DNA of 64,000 nt from a bacterium (lineage in GTDB: Bacteria; Acidobacteriota; Polarisedimenticolia; Polarisedimenticolales; Polarisedimenticolaceae): contig JAAELQ010000116.1 of assembly GCA_024226515.1 (NCBI GenBank), forward strand, positions 186,001-250,000. The letters are read 5' to 3'. The notes beneath the pieces were generated by a model, which saw only the letters and a program-made list of their open reading frames with translations, did not search any database and was not told the origin of the DNA. The position numbers were made by a program, and so were the translations under genes. This document shows positions 1 to 7,964 of this stretch, piece after piece (within the stretch, counting starts at the first letter, position 1; each line of letters starts with the position of its first letter).

Positions 1-422
1 CGACCTCCGTCGTCCACGAGGCGTACCTGAAGCTCGTCGACGGTGCTGCCTTCTGCCCGGAAGACAAGCAGCACTTCATGGCGGTGGCCGCCAAGACAAT
101 GCGCCAGGTGCTGGTGGACGCGGCGCGTGCCCGTGCGCGTCAAAAGCGCGGCGGGGGGGATTCCACGCTGGCGCTGGACGAGGCGCTCGCCGCAGTGCGG
201 GGCCGGGCCGACGAAATGATCGCGGTCGATCAGGCGCTCGACCGACTGGGCGCGTTGAACGATCGGCTGCGACGCGTGGTCGAGTTGCGGTTCTTCGCGG
301 ATCTCTCGATCGAAGATACCGCGGAGGCGCTCGGCGTCACGCCACGGACGGTCAACCGAGACTGGCGCAAGGCCAAGGCTTTCATCCATCACGAGCTGCA
401 GGCGACGATCGGCGAAACCTGA
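1..422 (+). CDS. ECF-type RNA polymerase sigma factor, 5'-truncated by window edge
   Basis: The open frame is already running at base 3 and ends at a TGA at 420-422, so the N-terminus lies outside the window. The visible 139 residues include the sigma region 2 end (TSVVHEAYLKLVD, then HFMAVAAKTMRQVLVDAARA) and region 4 with a helix-turn-helix (LSIEDTAEALGVTPRTVNRDW). This layout is typical of the ECF family common in Acidobacteria and Planctomycetes, whose members usually sit beside a Ser/Thr kinase. No kinase follows here; the next gene is a small secreted protein. It would direct core RNA polymerase to a specific promoter set. An ATG at 78 is internal to region 2 and is not the real start. 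Confidence 0.9.
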   Translation, partial: TSVVHEAYLKLVDGAAFCPEDKQHFMAVAAKTMRQVLVDAARARARQKRGGGDSTLALDEALAAVRGRADEMIAVDQALDRLGALNDRLRRVVELRFFADLSIEDTAEALGVTPRTVNRDWRKAKAFIHHELQATIGET

Positions 423-473
423 CTACAAACCGAATGGGGAGCAGGGCCGGACAATGGAACCGTCGCATCCCTG

Positions 474-479
474 TATACT
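474..479 (+). promoter_or_regulatory. -10 box TATACT, probably giving a leaderless transcript
   Basis: TATACT ends eight bases before the ATG at 487, so a sigma70 start point would fall at 486-487, on the start codon. There is no Shine-Dalgarno sequence before that ATG. No clear -35 box is visible. Confidence 0.5.
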
Positions 480-486
480 GGACGCG

Positions 487-942
487 ATGAAGAACCGTGC
501 CGTGTCGCTCTCGGCGGGACTCGCCGCGTCGTTGTTGCTCGTTCTGGTCGCGTTCTCGGCCCAAGCCGGGGGAGCGGAAGAGCGACTTCGAACCGCCGAG
601 ACCGCGTTCGCGCAGACCATGGCCGACCGCGACCACGCGGCGTTCGTCGCGTTCCTCGACGACGAGACGATCTTCTTTCACGGCGAGCAGGAGCTGCGCG
701 GCAAGCAGGCCGTGGCGGACGCATGGAAGCCGTTCTTCGACGGTCCGCGGGCCCCGTTCTCGTGGATGCCCGAGTCCGTCGCGGTGCTCGACTCCGGAAA
801 GCTGGGGCTGAGCTCGGGGCCGGTACTGGGTGCCGACGGGAAACGCGTCGGGACGTTCAACTCCGTCTGGCGCAGGACGAAAGACGGCGGGTGGAAGATC
901 GTCTTCGACCGCGGCTGTCCTCCCTGCGAATCGGGGCGCTGA
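487..942 (+). CDS. Secreted SnoaL/DUF4440-like protein
   Basis: The protein has 151 residues with a clear signal peptide (positive n-region MKNR, hydrophobic core, AQA-type cleavage near residue 22). The remainder has the NTF2-like/DUF4440 pattern: an AETAFAQTMADRD helix, the segment AFVAFLDDETIFFHG, and a C-terminal strand pair ending in WKIVFDRG. Such domains bind small molecules or act as isomerase-like folds; the substrate is unknown. It ends in a GCPPC motif, possibly a disulfide or metal site. The start at 487 is chosen over an in-frame upstream ATG at 454 because of the signal peptide and the -10 box. It is convergent with the next gene, with a 7-bp gap. Confidence 0.8.
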   Translation: MKNRAVSLSAGLAASLLLVLVAFSAQAGGAEERLRTAETAFAQTMADRDHAAFVAFLDDETIFFHGEQELRGKQAVADAWKPFFDGPRAPFSWMPESVAVLDSGKLGLSSGPVLGADGKRVGTFNSVWRRTKDGGWKIVFDRGCPPCESGR

Positions 943-949
943 CCGAGAG

Positions 950-1573
950 CTACTCGGCGCAGCGGTCGACCCGGGGCGCGAGCCGCTCGATGCGCTCCGC
1001 AGCCCGCGCGACGTCCCGCTCCGCATGAACGACCTGCTGCACGGTTCCGACGTTGCTGTTGCGCAGGTCGAGCACGCTGGCCCGCACCTCTTTCAGGTAC
1101 TCCAGGTCGACGCCGGCGATCGCCAGGTTCTTCGCCAGCACGCCGCAGTGACTCTCCTCGTAGAGGCCGAAGGCCTGTGCGGCCCGATCGCGGTCGGCCT
1201 CCCGTGCCTTCCCGCCCAGCTCGGCGCACACCGCGTCGTACTGCGCGACGACGGCCTGCTGTCTCTTGACTCGCAGGCGCGTTCGTTCGTGGTTCAGCAC
1301 CGCGACGTCTCGATCGTGCTTCGCGGTCAGATACAGCAGGCGCTCGATCGCATCGCTGGACCACAACTTGTCGACCAGCTCGAAGATCTTCCGCGAGGCG
1401 GTGACCTCGGCGCGTGCGAGTCCGACTTCCAACTCGGTGTCGTCAAGCTCGTCTCGCTCCTGAGCCAGAACGAGGTCGCACAACCCCGAGTGGATCTCAC
1501 CCGCCGCGGCCGGGGCAGTACACGAGAGAATCACGAGAAGGAGAACGAGGATGAACTGTCCGGTTCTTGGCAT
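950..1573 (-). CDS. Secreted hypothetical protein, helical
   Basis: I do not recognise a family. The 207-residue product begins with a signal peptide (MPRTGQFILVLLLVILSCTAPAAAG) and continues as a charged, mostly helical protein, probably with coiled-coil segments rich in Arg, Glu and Ala. Four cysteines in the mature part (near the start, middle and last residues) could form disulfides. The start is well supported: a strong Shine-Dalgarno GGAGGTGAT lies just upstream of the ATG, and a TATCAA box about 25 bases upstream could be the -10. It sits alone between convergent and codirectional neighbours, so context gives no role. Confidence 0.7.
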   Translation of the reverse strand: MPRTGQFILVLLLVILSCTAPAAAGEIHSGLCDLVLAQERDELDDTELEVGLARAEVTASRKIFELVDKLWSSDAIERLLYLTAKHDRDVAVLNHERTRLRVKRQQAVVAQYDAVCAELGGKAREADRDRAAQAFGLYEESHCGVLAKNLAIAGVDLEYLKEVRASVLDLRNSNVGTVQQVVHAERDVARAAERIERLAPRVDRCAE

Positions 1574-1647
1574 TGCGCATCACCTCCGTACCTTTGATAC
1601 GAGGCTAACCGGGCCCGGGATCTGCGGTCAAGGACGAAAGACCGGAG

Positions 1648-2211
1648 TCACCGACCTCCGATTCCCAACTTCTCCTGCATCTGCGCCAGCACGCGACCCC
1701 ATGCGGCGTCGAAGTAGTCGTAGGTCTCGTTCCACTCCGCTCCCTCGCCGAATCCGAGATGGGTCAGCCGCAGGCGCGTTGCTCCGTCGCCGGACGGTTC
1801 GCACTCGACGACGACCCACGTGCGCAGGTCACGGTTCGTGGGCTGGGTCGGCGGTGCGCTCCAGCTGAAGCTGATCATCCGGTCCGGAATGTAGCTGAGC
1901 ACCTGGCATTCGTTGCTGCCGACCTCTCCGTCGAACAGCCATTCGTAGCGACCGCCGACGGCCAGGTCGATACGGCTGTCGCTCGGCGCGCCGTAGACGC
2001 GCGCCCAACCCTCGTCGGTGGCCCAGGCCGCGAATACCTCCGCCGCCGGAGCGTCGACCACGACCTCCTTGACGAACGAACGCAGCTCGCCGCCCGCGGC
2101 CACGAATAGAGACGTGTCGATCGAGTTGGCCATGCTTCGCTTCTCCTTCGCCTGTGCAGCGGCACCGGCAATCAGACCCAGCGTGATGCAAAGAGAGATG
2201 AATCGCTTCAC
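1648..2211 (-). CDS. SRPBCC (AHSA1-like) protein with an apparent signal peptide
   Basis: The 187-residue product has a START/SRPBCC fold of the activator-of-Hsp90 (AHSA1) type: VVVDAPAAEVFAAWAT at the start, GGRYEWLFDGEVG, CQVLSYIPDRMISFSW, and the C-terminal helix GWGRVLAQM-like segment (AAWGRVLAQMQEKLG). The fold has a hydrophobic ligand pocket. The GTG start at 2209-2211 overlaps the TGA of the TetR gene as GTGA, so translation is coupled. Starting there gives an N-terminal hydrophobic stretch (KRFISLCITLGLIAGAAAQA) that reads as a signal peptide, unusual for this normally cytoplasmic family. An alternative start is the internal ATG (MANSIDTS) near 2132. A long upstream extension of this frame is antisense to nothing and lies over the TetR gene; it is not coding. 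Confidence 0.8.
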   Translation of the reverse strand: MKRFISLCITLGLIAGAAAQAKEKRSMANSIDTSLFVAAGGELRSFVKEVVVDAPAAEVFAAWATDEGWARVYGAPSDSRIDLAVGGRYEWLFDGEVGSNECQVLSYIPDRMISFSWSAPPTQPTNRDLRTWVVVECEPSGDGATRLRLTHLGFGEGAEWNETYDYFDAAWGRVLAQMQEKLGIGGR

Positions 2212-2825
2212 TGTGAACCTCCGTTCGAGAAGTCGGGTGCTCCCGCCGCAACCTGCAGGCGGTCGAAATGGTCGCGCAACACGGCGACCGACGCGTCGTA
2301 CGGCGCCAGGTCGGCCTGGGCGCGCGCCTGCATCAGTCCGCCTTCCATCACCGTCAGGACGAACACCGAGAGAGCATCGCGGTCGCAGTCGGTGGGCAGC
2401 CGATCGGCCGCGCCGTCGAGCCACTCGCGAATGCCGGCGGCCCAGTTGCGGAAGTTGGTGTCGATCGAGTCGCGCACGCCGGGGTGCGTGTCGCTGACCT
2501 CCAGTGCGAGGTTGCCGATCGGGCAGCCCTGTCGGCAGCCGCTGGCCAGCATTCCCTGGCGGTACCAGTCGAGCAGCCGGAAGACGCGCTCGATCGGGTC
2601 CGCCTCCGCCTCCTCGATCGGATCGAGGACCACGGGGCGCAGCAGTTCCTGATATCGCGCGAGGACCGCATGGAGCAGCGCCTCCTTGTTGGGGAAGAAG
2701 TGGTACAGGCTGCCCGAGTTGACCCCCGCCTCGCGCAGGATCGTGGCCACTCCGGTGGCCTCGTAGCTTCGCTCGTGGAACAGCCGTGCGGCCGAATCGA
2801 GCAGTTTTCTTTTCGTGTTTTGCAT
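2208..2825 (-). CDS. TetR/AcrR family transcriptional regulator
   Basis: The 205-residue protein has an N-terminal TetR helix-turn-helix (KLLDSAARLFHERSYEATGV, then REAGVNSGSLYHFFPNKEAL) and a C-terminal ligand domain of the YxaF/LmrA-like type (CRQGCPIGNLALEVSDTHPG). It would repress its target promoter until a small ligand binds. The ATG at 2825 is preferred over the TTG at 2843. A perfect 12-bp palindrome directly upstream suggests autorepression. The downstream SRPBCC gene is coupled by a 4-base GTGA overlap, so the pair is one operon and the SRPBCC protein is the likely regulated product. Confidence 0.9.
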   Translation of the reverse strand: MQNTKRKLLDSAARLFHERSYEATGVATILREAGVNSGSLYHFFPNKEALLHAVLARYQELLRPVVLDPIEEAEADPIERVFRLLDWYRQGMLASGCRQGCPIGNLALEVSDTHPGVRDSIDTNFRNWAAGIREWLDGAADRLPTDCDRDALSVFVLTVMEGGLMQARAQADLAPYDASVAVLRDHFDRLQVAAGAPDFSNGGSQ

Positions 2826-2831
2826 GGTGAC

Positions 2832-2843
2832 TTGATCGATCAA
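2832..2843. promoter_or_regulatory. 12-bp palindrome, candidate TetR operator
   Basis: TTGATCGATCAA is a perfect inverted repeat lying between a TAGGAT box (minus strand, 2853-2848) and the TetR ATG at 2825. A repressor bound here would cover the transcription start, the usual position for TetR autoregulation. It could also affect the divergent gene starting at 2911. Confidence 0.5.
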
Positions 2844-2897
2844 TCAAATCCTACGATTGCGGAGAATCCGAGTCAAGTCCTGGTTTTTTGCAGGCTG

Positions 2898-2903
2898 TAG
2901 ACT
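2898..2903 (+). promoter_or_regulatory. -10 box TAGACT, leaderless type
   Basis: TAGACT ends eight bases before the GTG at 2911, the same geometry as at 474-479. This supports the GTG as the real start of the reductase gene. Confidence 0.45.
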
Positions 2904-2910
2904 GGGGCTC

Positions 2911-4161
2911 GTGGATCCCGGCTCGCTCAGTCCGCGAGAGTTCGATGTCGTCGTCTGGGGCGCGACCGGATTCACCGGTCGACTCGTCGCGTCGCACCTG
3001 CTCGAGCGCTACGGCGCCGCCGGTGATCTGCGCTGGGCCGTGGGAGGGCGCAGTGCCCGGCGACTCGAAGCCGTGCGCGAGGAACTCGGGCCCGGCGCGA
3101 ACGGCCTCTCCATCCTGGTCGGCGACGGCGGGGACGCCGCCGCGATGGACGCCGTCGCCCGCCGCACGAAGGTCGTCTGCTCGACGGCCGGGCCGTTCGC
3201 GAGATACGGGACGGAGCTGGTCGCGGCCTGCGCGCGCCGCGGGACACACTACTGCGACATCACGGCCGAGGGGCAGTGGATCCGGCGCATGGTCGACGAG
3301 CACGAGGCGGCCGCGCGCGCGAGCGGCGCGCGCCTCGTTCCGTGCTGCGGCTTCGATTCGATTCCGTCGGATCTGGGTTGCTTCTTCATCAACGAGGCCA
3401 TGCGGAGTCGCACCGGTCGACCGTGCGCGGAGGTCAAGCTGCTGGTGCGACGGCTGCGCGGCGCGATCAGCGGAGGCACGGCCGCCAGTCTGTTGAAACT
3501 GATCGAGGACGTGCGAGACGATCGCGATGCACGCCGGATGCTGGCCGACCCGTATTCGTTGAACCCGGACGGCGAACGGAGCGGACCCGACGGGCCCGAC
3601 CGGCGCGGCACGGCCTGGGACGAGGACGTCGACTCCTGGACGGCTCCGTTCGTGATGGCCGCGATCAACACGCGCGTCGTGCGACGCAGCAACGCCCTGA
3701 TGAACTACGCCTACGGTCGCGACTTCCGCTATGACGAGGCTCAGATGACCGGGCGTGGGCTGCGCGGTCGTGCCGTGGCCGCAGGCATGAGCGGGACGCT
3801 CGGCGCGATCGTCGGCATGGCCTGGTTCCGGCCGACCCGCTGGCTGCTGCGCACGTTCGTGCTGCCGAGTCCCGGGCAGGGACCCGACGCGCGACGGCGC
3901 GCGCGGGGGGCGTTCGACATGCTGCTCGTCGGCAGGAACGACACCGCCGAGCTGCGCGCCTGCGTCCAGGGCGACCGCGACCCCGGCTACGAGCTGACGT
4001 CGAGGATGCTGGGAGAGAGCGCCGTGTGCCTCGCGCGCGACGAGACGACGCCGAACGTCGGCGGAGGCTTTTGGACGCCGGCCTCGTGCTTCGGCGATCG
4101 CCTGATCGAGCGGCTGGAGCGTAACGCGCGGATGACGTTTACGATCGAGTCGGACGGCTGA
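2911..4161 (+). CDS. Saccharopine dehydrogenase-like / trans-acting enoyl reductase family protein
   Basis: The 416-residue protein opens with a Rossmann nucleotide-binding motif (DVVVWGATGFTGRLVASHLL, GxxGxxG form) and continues with the family pattern: WAVGGRS, CSTAGPFARYGTELVAAC, GTHYCDITAE and CGFDSIPSDLG. Mycobacterial relatives act as trans-acting enoyl reductases in polyketide lipid synthesis; other members are lysine-pathway-like dehydrogenases. Here I infer an NAD(P)-dependent reductase on lipid-like substrates, with no pathway neighbours to refine this. A central hydrophobic segment near residues 300-330 could associate with membrane. The GTG at 2911 is chosen because the motif starts soon after and a -10 box is correctly placed. 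It ends 9 bp from the convergent next gene. Confidence 0.85.
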   Translation: MDPGSLSPREFDVVVWGATGFTGRLVASHLLERYGAAGDLRWAVGGRSARRLEAVREELGPGANGLSILVGDGGDAAAMDAVARRTKVVCSTAGPFARYGTELVAACARRGTHYCDITAEGQWIRRMVDEHEAAARASGARLVPCCGFDSIPSDLGCFFINEAMRSRTGRPCAEVKLLVRRLRGAISGGTAASLLKLIEDVRDDRDARRMLADPYSLNPDGERSGPDGPDRRGTAWDEDVDSWTAPFVMAAINTRVVRRSNALMNYAYGRDFRYDEAQMTGRGLRGRAVAAGMSGTLGAIVGMAWFRPTRWLLRTFVLPSPGQGPDARRRARGAFDMLLVGRNDTAELRACVQGDRDPGYELTSRMLGESAVCLARDETTPNVGGGFWTPASCFGDRLIERLERNARMTFTIESDG

Positions 4162-4170
4162 TCCAGCGGC

Positions 4171-5757
4171 TCACGCGCGATTGCGCACGATCCAGTCCGC
4201 CAGGTGGTTGAAGCGGTGCTCGGTCGCGGTGTCCCGGCCGCCCCAGATCGGCAGCACTTCGCCGGCCAGGCCGACGGTGTCGTACAGGATGAAGGCCGCG
4301 AGCTTGCCCCGCACGCCGGCGCTCTCGAATACGAGCTGCACCGGGTAGGCGGTGTTGCCGATCACCGGAAGCAGGCCGACGACGAAAGCGATCCAGGGAA
4401 TCCGGTGACCGACCAGTGCGGATTGCACCATGCGGGCCGCGGTGTAGCTCGAGCGGGCGATCATCCCGCCGAAGACGATCAGCAGGCCCGCCACCGCCGG
4501 TCCGATCGCGCCGCCGGCGACCAGCGCGGGCACGACGAGGTACTGCGCGAGCTTCACCGCGGGCTTGATCGCGATGTGCACGCCGAAGTCGGTGATGTAC
4601 GATCCGGCGCCCTCTTGCCGCAGATGCTCCTGCAGGAACTCCGCCTCGTGGTCGTTGATCTGCCCCCGACCTTTCCAGGCGTCGATGCGGGCGGAGACGA
4701 TGGTCTGCGCCACCCGCGCCCGGTAGGCCTGCGAGAAGAGGAAGCGGAACGCCGCCGGCAACGCGTCCCGCAAGCGGACGCTGCGGAGCCGACGCCAGGC
4801 GGCCGCCGCCAGGGACGGCAGCTTGCGTATCGTCTTGCGCCCGATGCGCAGCGACTCGTGGGCGTACCAGCGCAGCGGTCGTTCGGCGTACCAGTCCGCC
4901 TGCTGCCGCGTGAGTTTCCCCTTCTTCAGCCGGTAGGTGATGCTGCGCCGCACGCGACGCATCGAGCGCCACGCGTCCTGATTCCGCTCGAGCGCGTCGA
5001 TGTCCCCGGCGAGCGCCTCGAAGCGTTCGCTTCCGAGCGTTCGTTCGAGGTCTCCGGCATTCTCGTCGACGTAGGTCCGCAGTTTCCCGACGTCGACGTC
5101 GTCGAACAGCGGCCGCCGGTGACGCACCGACAGCGGTAGGTAGAACCCGATCAGCTGCAGCGGGTTGATCGGGGCCAGGGCCGGGACGCCCGATTCGAGA
5201 TCGATCCAGGCCCAGCGGCGTTCGTCGTCGTCGTCGTCGTCGTTCTCGAGCCGCAGGAAGTTGTTCAACGCGACCGGGTTGCTGCGGCCCGCCTGCCAGA
5301 CCAGGCCGTCGAGTCCCGCCTCGATCAGCCGTCGCTGCAGCGGGCGCATGACTCCGTACATCAGATCGCGGAACTCGCCCTCGTGCGGGGCCGAGAACGG
5401 GTGGTGCAACGACGCCGCGTTCCCGCGGACGAAGCGTGTGTCCATCCGGTACGAGCACGTCCCCTCGTTCCAGCCCGTCGAGTACGCGTCGGCGACGCAC
5501 AGTCGCGATCCGAACCAGAGCTCGACCAGCGCGCCGACGATCCGACGCCGGAGGCGCGCGCACTCGACGGCGGCCTCGTTCCACGCGTACGGGTTGGGCG
5601 CGCCGTTGAGCACGTAGTGCACGACCGTGCTGGCCGTGTCACCCGCAAACACCTTGCGCGCGATCTCACGGCCCCGCTCGTCGCGGCAACGATAGACGAT
5701 CCCGCTGCGGCCGCGGCCCAGCTCGGTCGAGTCGTCGTGTCTGTCAGGTGCCGTCAT
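4171..5757 (-). CDS. Atypical kinase-fold protein fused to a C-terminal membrane domain
   Basis: The 528-residue product begins with a protein-kinase-like nucleotide loop (ELGRGRSGIVYRCRDERG, residues 12-29) and a lysine at about 35 (ARKVF). Further features are a catalytic-loop-like NPVALNN near 160 and WIDLESG near 184, which may replace the DFG metal site. No HRD motif is visible, so activity is uncertain. An acidic run of six Asp lies near 172. After a basic helical region, the last 150 residues hold several hydrophobic segments (PAVKLAQYLVVPALVAGG, PAVAGLLIVFGGMIA, IPWIAFVVGLLPVIG). I infer a membrane-anchored kinase-fold protein whose substrate is unknown. The ATG at 5757 is preferred over one at 5784 because a TACCAT box precedes it. 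Confidence 0.7.
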   Translation of the reverse strand: MTAPDRHDDSTELGRGRSGIVYRCRDERGREIARKVFAGDTASTVVHYVLNGAPNPYAWNEAAVECARLRRRIVGALVELWFGSRLCVADAYSTGWNEGTCSYRMDTRFVRGNAASLHHPFSAPHEGEFRDLMYGVMRPLQRRLIEAGLDGLVWQAGRSNPVALNNFLRLENDDDDDDERRWAWIDLESGVPALAPINPLQLIGFYLPLSVRHRRPLFDDVDVGKLRTYVDENAGDLERTLGSERFEALAGDIDALERNQDAWRSMRRVRRSITYRLKKGKLTRQQADWYAERPLRWYAHESLRIGRKTIRKLPSLAAAAWRRLRSVRLRDALPAAFRFLFSQAYRARVAQTIVSARIDAWKGRGQINDHEAEFLQEHLRQEGAGSYITDFGVHIAIKPAVKLAQYLVVPALVAGGAIGPAVAGLLIVFGGMIARSSYTAARMVQSALVGHRIPWIAFVVGLLPVIGNTAYPVQLVFESAGVRGKLAAFILYDTVGLAGEVLPIWGGRDTATEHRFNHLADWIVRNRA

Positions 5758-5765
5758 CCGAGGGA

Positions 5766-5775
5766 ATGGTAACCT
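5766..5775. promoter_or_regulatory. Overlapping divergent -10 boxes
   Basis: On the plus strand TAACCT (5770-5775) ends eight bases before the ATG at 5783. On the minus strand TACCAT (5771-5766) ends nine bases before the ATG at 5757. Only 25 bp separate the two start codons, so both transcripts would be leaderless and each -35 region would lie in the other gene. Confidence 0.4.
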
Positions 5776-5782
5776 CCCCGAC

Positions 5783-6493
5783 ATGAAACCCGACCTGCTG
5801 CCGCGAGGTTTGCGCGGCGAACGTCACTTTCGCTGGCGCGGCGGGGACGTCTCGCGGCTGGAAGCCCTCTCCGACGCGGTCTTTGCGCTCTCGCTGACGC
5901 TGCTCGTCGTCGCGCTGGAGGTGCCGCGCACGTCGGACGACCTGGTGCGTTTGTTCTGGCAGTTCCCGGCGTTCGCCGTCTGCTTCGCCTTCATCCTGTG
6001 GGTCTGGTACGAGCACTACCTGTATCACCGGCGCTACGGCTTCGAGACCGCGGGCGCGGTCGCTCTGAACGGACTGCTGCTGTTCTTCGTCGTGTTCTAC
6101 GTCTACCCGCTGAAGTTCCTCGCGTCGGCGCTGATCACCGAGTCGGTGTCCGACCAGCAACTGGTCGAGTTCGGCCGCCACGGCGCTCGCGTGATGCTGC
6201 TCTACAGCGGCGGCTTCGTCGGCATCTTCTCCGTCATGGCGCTGCTCTACTGGCGTGCGTGGAGCCTGCGCGAACGCATCCAGTTGAACGCGACCGAACG
6301 CGCGGCCACGCTGGGGGCGTTGCGTGGGCACCTGCTGTCGGTCGGCATCGGCGTCCTCTCGCTGATCGCCGTGGTGGCGCTGCCGCGCTTCCCGGCGCTG
6401 AGCGGGATCGTCTACTTCCTGATGGGACCCGTACACGGCATCAACGGCTGGCGCACCGGCGTGAGCGTCGAGCGCGCGGCCTCCACGAAGTAG
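5783..6493 (+). CDS. TMEM175/DUF1211-family potassium channel-like membrane protein
   Basis: The 236-residue protein has the family opening: a basic lead, then RLEALSDAVFALSLTLLVVALEVP in two overlapping halves (residues 25-48), matching the RxxxFSD signature with Leu in place of Phe. About five to six transmembrane segments follow, including FPAFAVCFAFILWVWYEHY, LNGLLLFFVVFYVYPLKFL, SGGFVGIFSVMALLYWRAW and LLSVGIGVLSLIAVVALP. Bacterial TMEM175 proteins are one-repeat, six-helix K+ channels that assemble as tetramers. The start is fixed by the family N-terminus and the -10 box. It is divergent from the kinase-fold gene, which may make the two functionally linked; this is inference. Confidence 0.85.
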   Translation: MKPDLLPRGLRGERHFRWRGGDVSRLEALSDAVFALSLTLLVVALEVPRTSDDLVRLFWQFPAFAVCFAFILWVWYEHYLYHRRYGFETAGAVALNGLLLFFVVFYVYPLKFLASALITESVSDQQLVEFGRHGARVMLLYSGGFVGIFSVMALLYWRAWSLRERIQLNATERAATLGALRGHLLSVGIGVLSLIAVVALPRFPALSGIVYFLMGPVHGINGWRTGVSVERAASTK

Positions 6494-6563
6494 CCCCGGC
6501 CCCGGCGGTACATTTCTCCCTCCGTTCGCCTATCATTGCTTGTTGCGTCGAGTGGGAGGAAGC

Positions 6564-7964
6564 GTGCGAAGCCGTCCGATTCTCGGAGTCGTCCTGTTGC
6601 TGGCTGTTCTGGCCGCAGCGCCGCAGCCGGTACACGCGTGGTCGGGCGCGGACACGGACGGTGACGGTGTCCCCGACGGCCTGGACTGCGCGGCGGGTTA
6701 CGACCAGGCCTGGGAGGTCCCCGGTGAGGCGGCCGATCTGTCGCTCGCTCTCGGAGCGGGCGCCGAGACGATCCTGACGTGGACGGACCCGCCCACCGCG
6801 GGAGCGTGGACTCTCTACGACACTCTGCGCTCACCGGCACCCGGGGACTTCGGCGGCCCGGCGATCTGCGTCGAGTCGGACGACGGGTCGGATACCGTCG
6901 CGGTCGACACGGACGTTCCGGCAGCCGGCGAGCTGTTCTGCTATCTGGTCCGCGCGGAGAACTTCTGCGCGAGCGGGACGCTGGGCGACCCGTCGCCGAC
7001 CGGCGAGCGCAGCGGTCGGCCCTGCGCGTCGCCCTTCGTCTGCGCTGACGGCATGGACCCGGTCACCGTGGGGCACGTCGACGCCGGCGACGCGCCCAGG
7101 CTCGACGAGGCATCCGGCCTGGCGCAGAGTCGGCGCAACCCCGACGTGCTGTGGTCGCACAACGACGACAAGGAGGACGAGAGGATCTTCGCGATCAAGA
7201 GAGACGGAACGGTCCTGGCCACGTACGACCTGGACATGAACCCGTTCCTTGCCGTGGACCCCGAGGACAACGCCGTCGGTCCGGGGCCGGTCGAGGGAGA
7301 GTCCTACGTCTACCTCGGCGACATCGGCAGCAACGACGGGATCTGGGGCTGCTTCGACGAGAACTCGGATCAGGGCGGCTGCAGCGGATGCGACCTGAAC
7401 GCGGGCGAGAACTGCGTCGAGCGCGACCTCGTCGTGGCGCGAACCGTCGAGCCGGTCGTCGACCCGCAGCAGTCTCCTCCGCTCGAGGAATTGAACTACC
7501 CCGCGAGTGTCATGACGTTCGCATTCCCGAGCACGATGCTGGGACGGCGGCAGAACGTCGAAACGATGCTGCTCGACCCGGTCACGAAGGACCTGTACTT
7601 CGTCACCAAGTCGCTGGCGACTCCCCGCGTCTTCCGCGCCGCGTATCCGCAGTCGGAGGTCAGCGTCAACAGCCTGGACTACGTGGCGGACATCGACGAC
7701 CTGTCGACCCCGACCGGTGGCGACATCTCCTCCGACGGGGAACTGATCGCGATCCGGACGGCGACCGAGATCCGTATCTGGAGCCGACCGCAGACGGGCG
7801 ACCTGTGGGACGCGTTCGCGTCGCCGTATTGCTCCGTCCCCGCGGCGGCCGAGCCCAAGGGCGAGTCGGTCGCCCTCGACGCATCGAACGCTGGATCGTT
7901 TTACACGCTGAGTGAGCGCGGCTCCGGACCGCGGCACGTCCCAATCTATTTCTTCCGTTTCTAG
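6564..7964 (+). CDS. Secreted calcium-binding-motif protein, propeller-like
   Basis: The GTG at 6564 follows a good Shine-Dalgarno (GGGAGGAAGC), and a TATCAT box lies at 6532-6537. The 466-residue product has a signal peptide and, directly after it, a thrombospondin type 3-like loop (DTDGDGVPDGLDC, near residues 30-43). A fibronectin-III-like module follows, with FCYLVRAENFCASGTLGD, a module also found in other secreted proteins here. The rest (residues about 165-466) resembles a beta-propeller-like scaffold: SGLAQSRRNPDVLWSHND, YVYLGDIGSND, DLYFVTKSL. No catalytic motif is recognised. It converges on the next gene with the two stop codons sharing the sequence CTAG. Confidence 0.75.
   Translation: MRSRPILGVVLLLAVLAAAPQPVHAWSGADTDGDGVPDGLDCAAGYDQAWEVPGEAADLSLALGAGAETILTWTDPPTAGAWTLYDTLRSPAPGDFGGPAICVESDDGSDTVAVDTDVPAAGELFCYLVRAENFCASGTLGDPSPTGERSGRPCASPFVCADGMDPVTVGHVDAGDAPRLDEASGLAQSRRNPDVLWSHNDDKEDERIFAIKRDGTVLATYDLDMNPFLAVDPEDNAVGPGPVEGESYVYLGDIGSNDGIWGCFDENSDQGGCSGCDLNAGENCVERDLVVARTVEPVVDPQQSPPLEELNYPASVMTFAFPSTMLGRRQNVETMLLDPVTKDLYFVTKSLATPRVFRAAYPQSEVSVNSLDYVADIDDLSTPTGGDISSDGELIAIRTATEIRIWSRPQTGDLWDAFASPYCSVPAAAEPKGESVALDASNAGSFYTLSERGSGPRHVPIYFFRF

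Noticed and set aside
2208..2847. A single 399-residue frame fusing the TetR region and the SRPBCC protein
   Set aside because: Its first 212 residues are the TetR gene read in the wrong frame; only the part from GTG 2211 is coding.
5758..5784. ATG at 5784 as start of the kinase-fold gene
   Set aside because: It would overlap the start of the divergent channel gene, and the ATG at 5757 has a -10 box at leaderless spacing.
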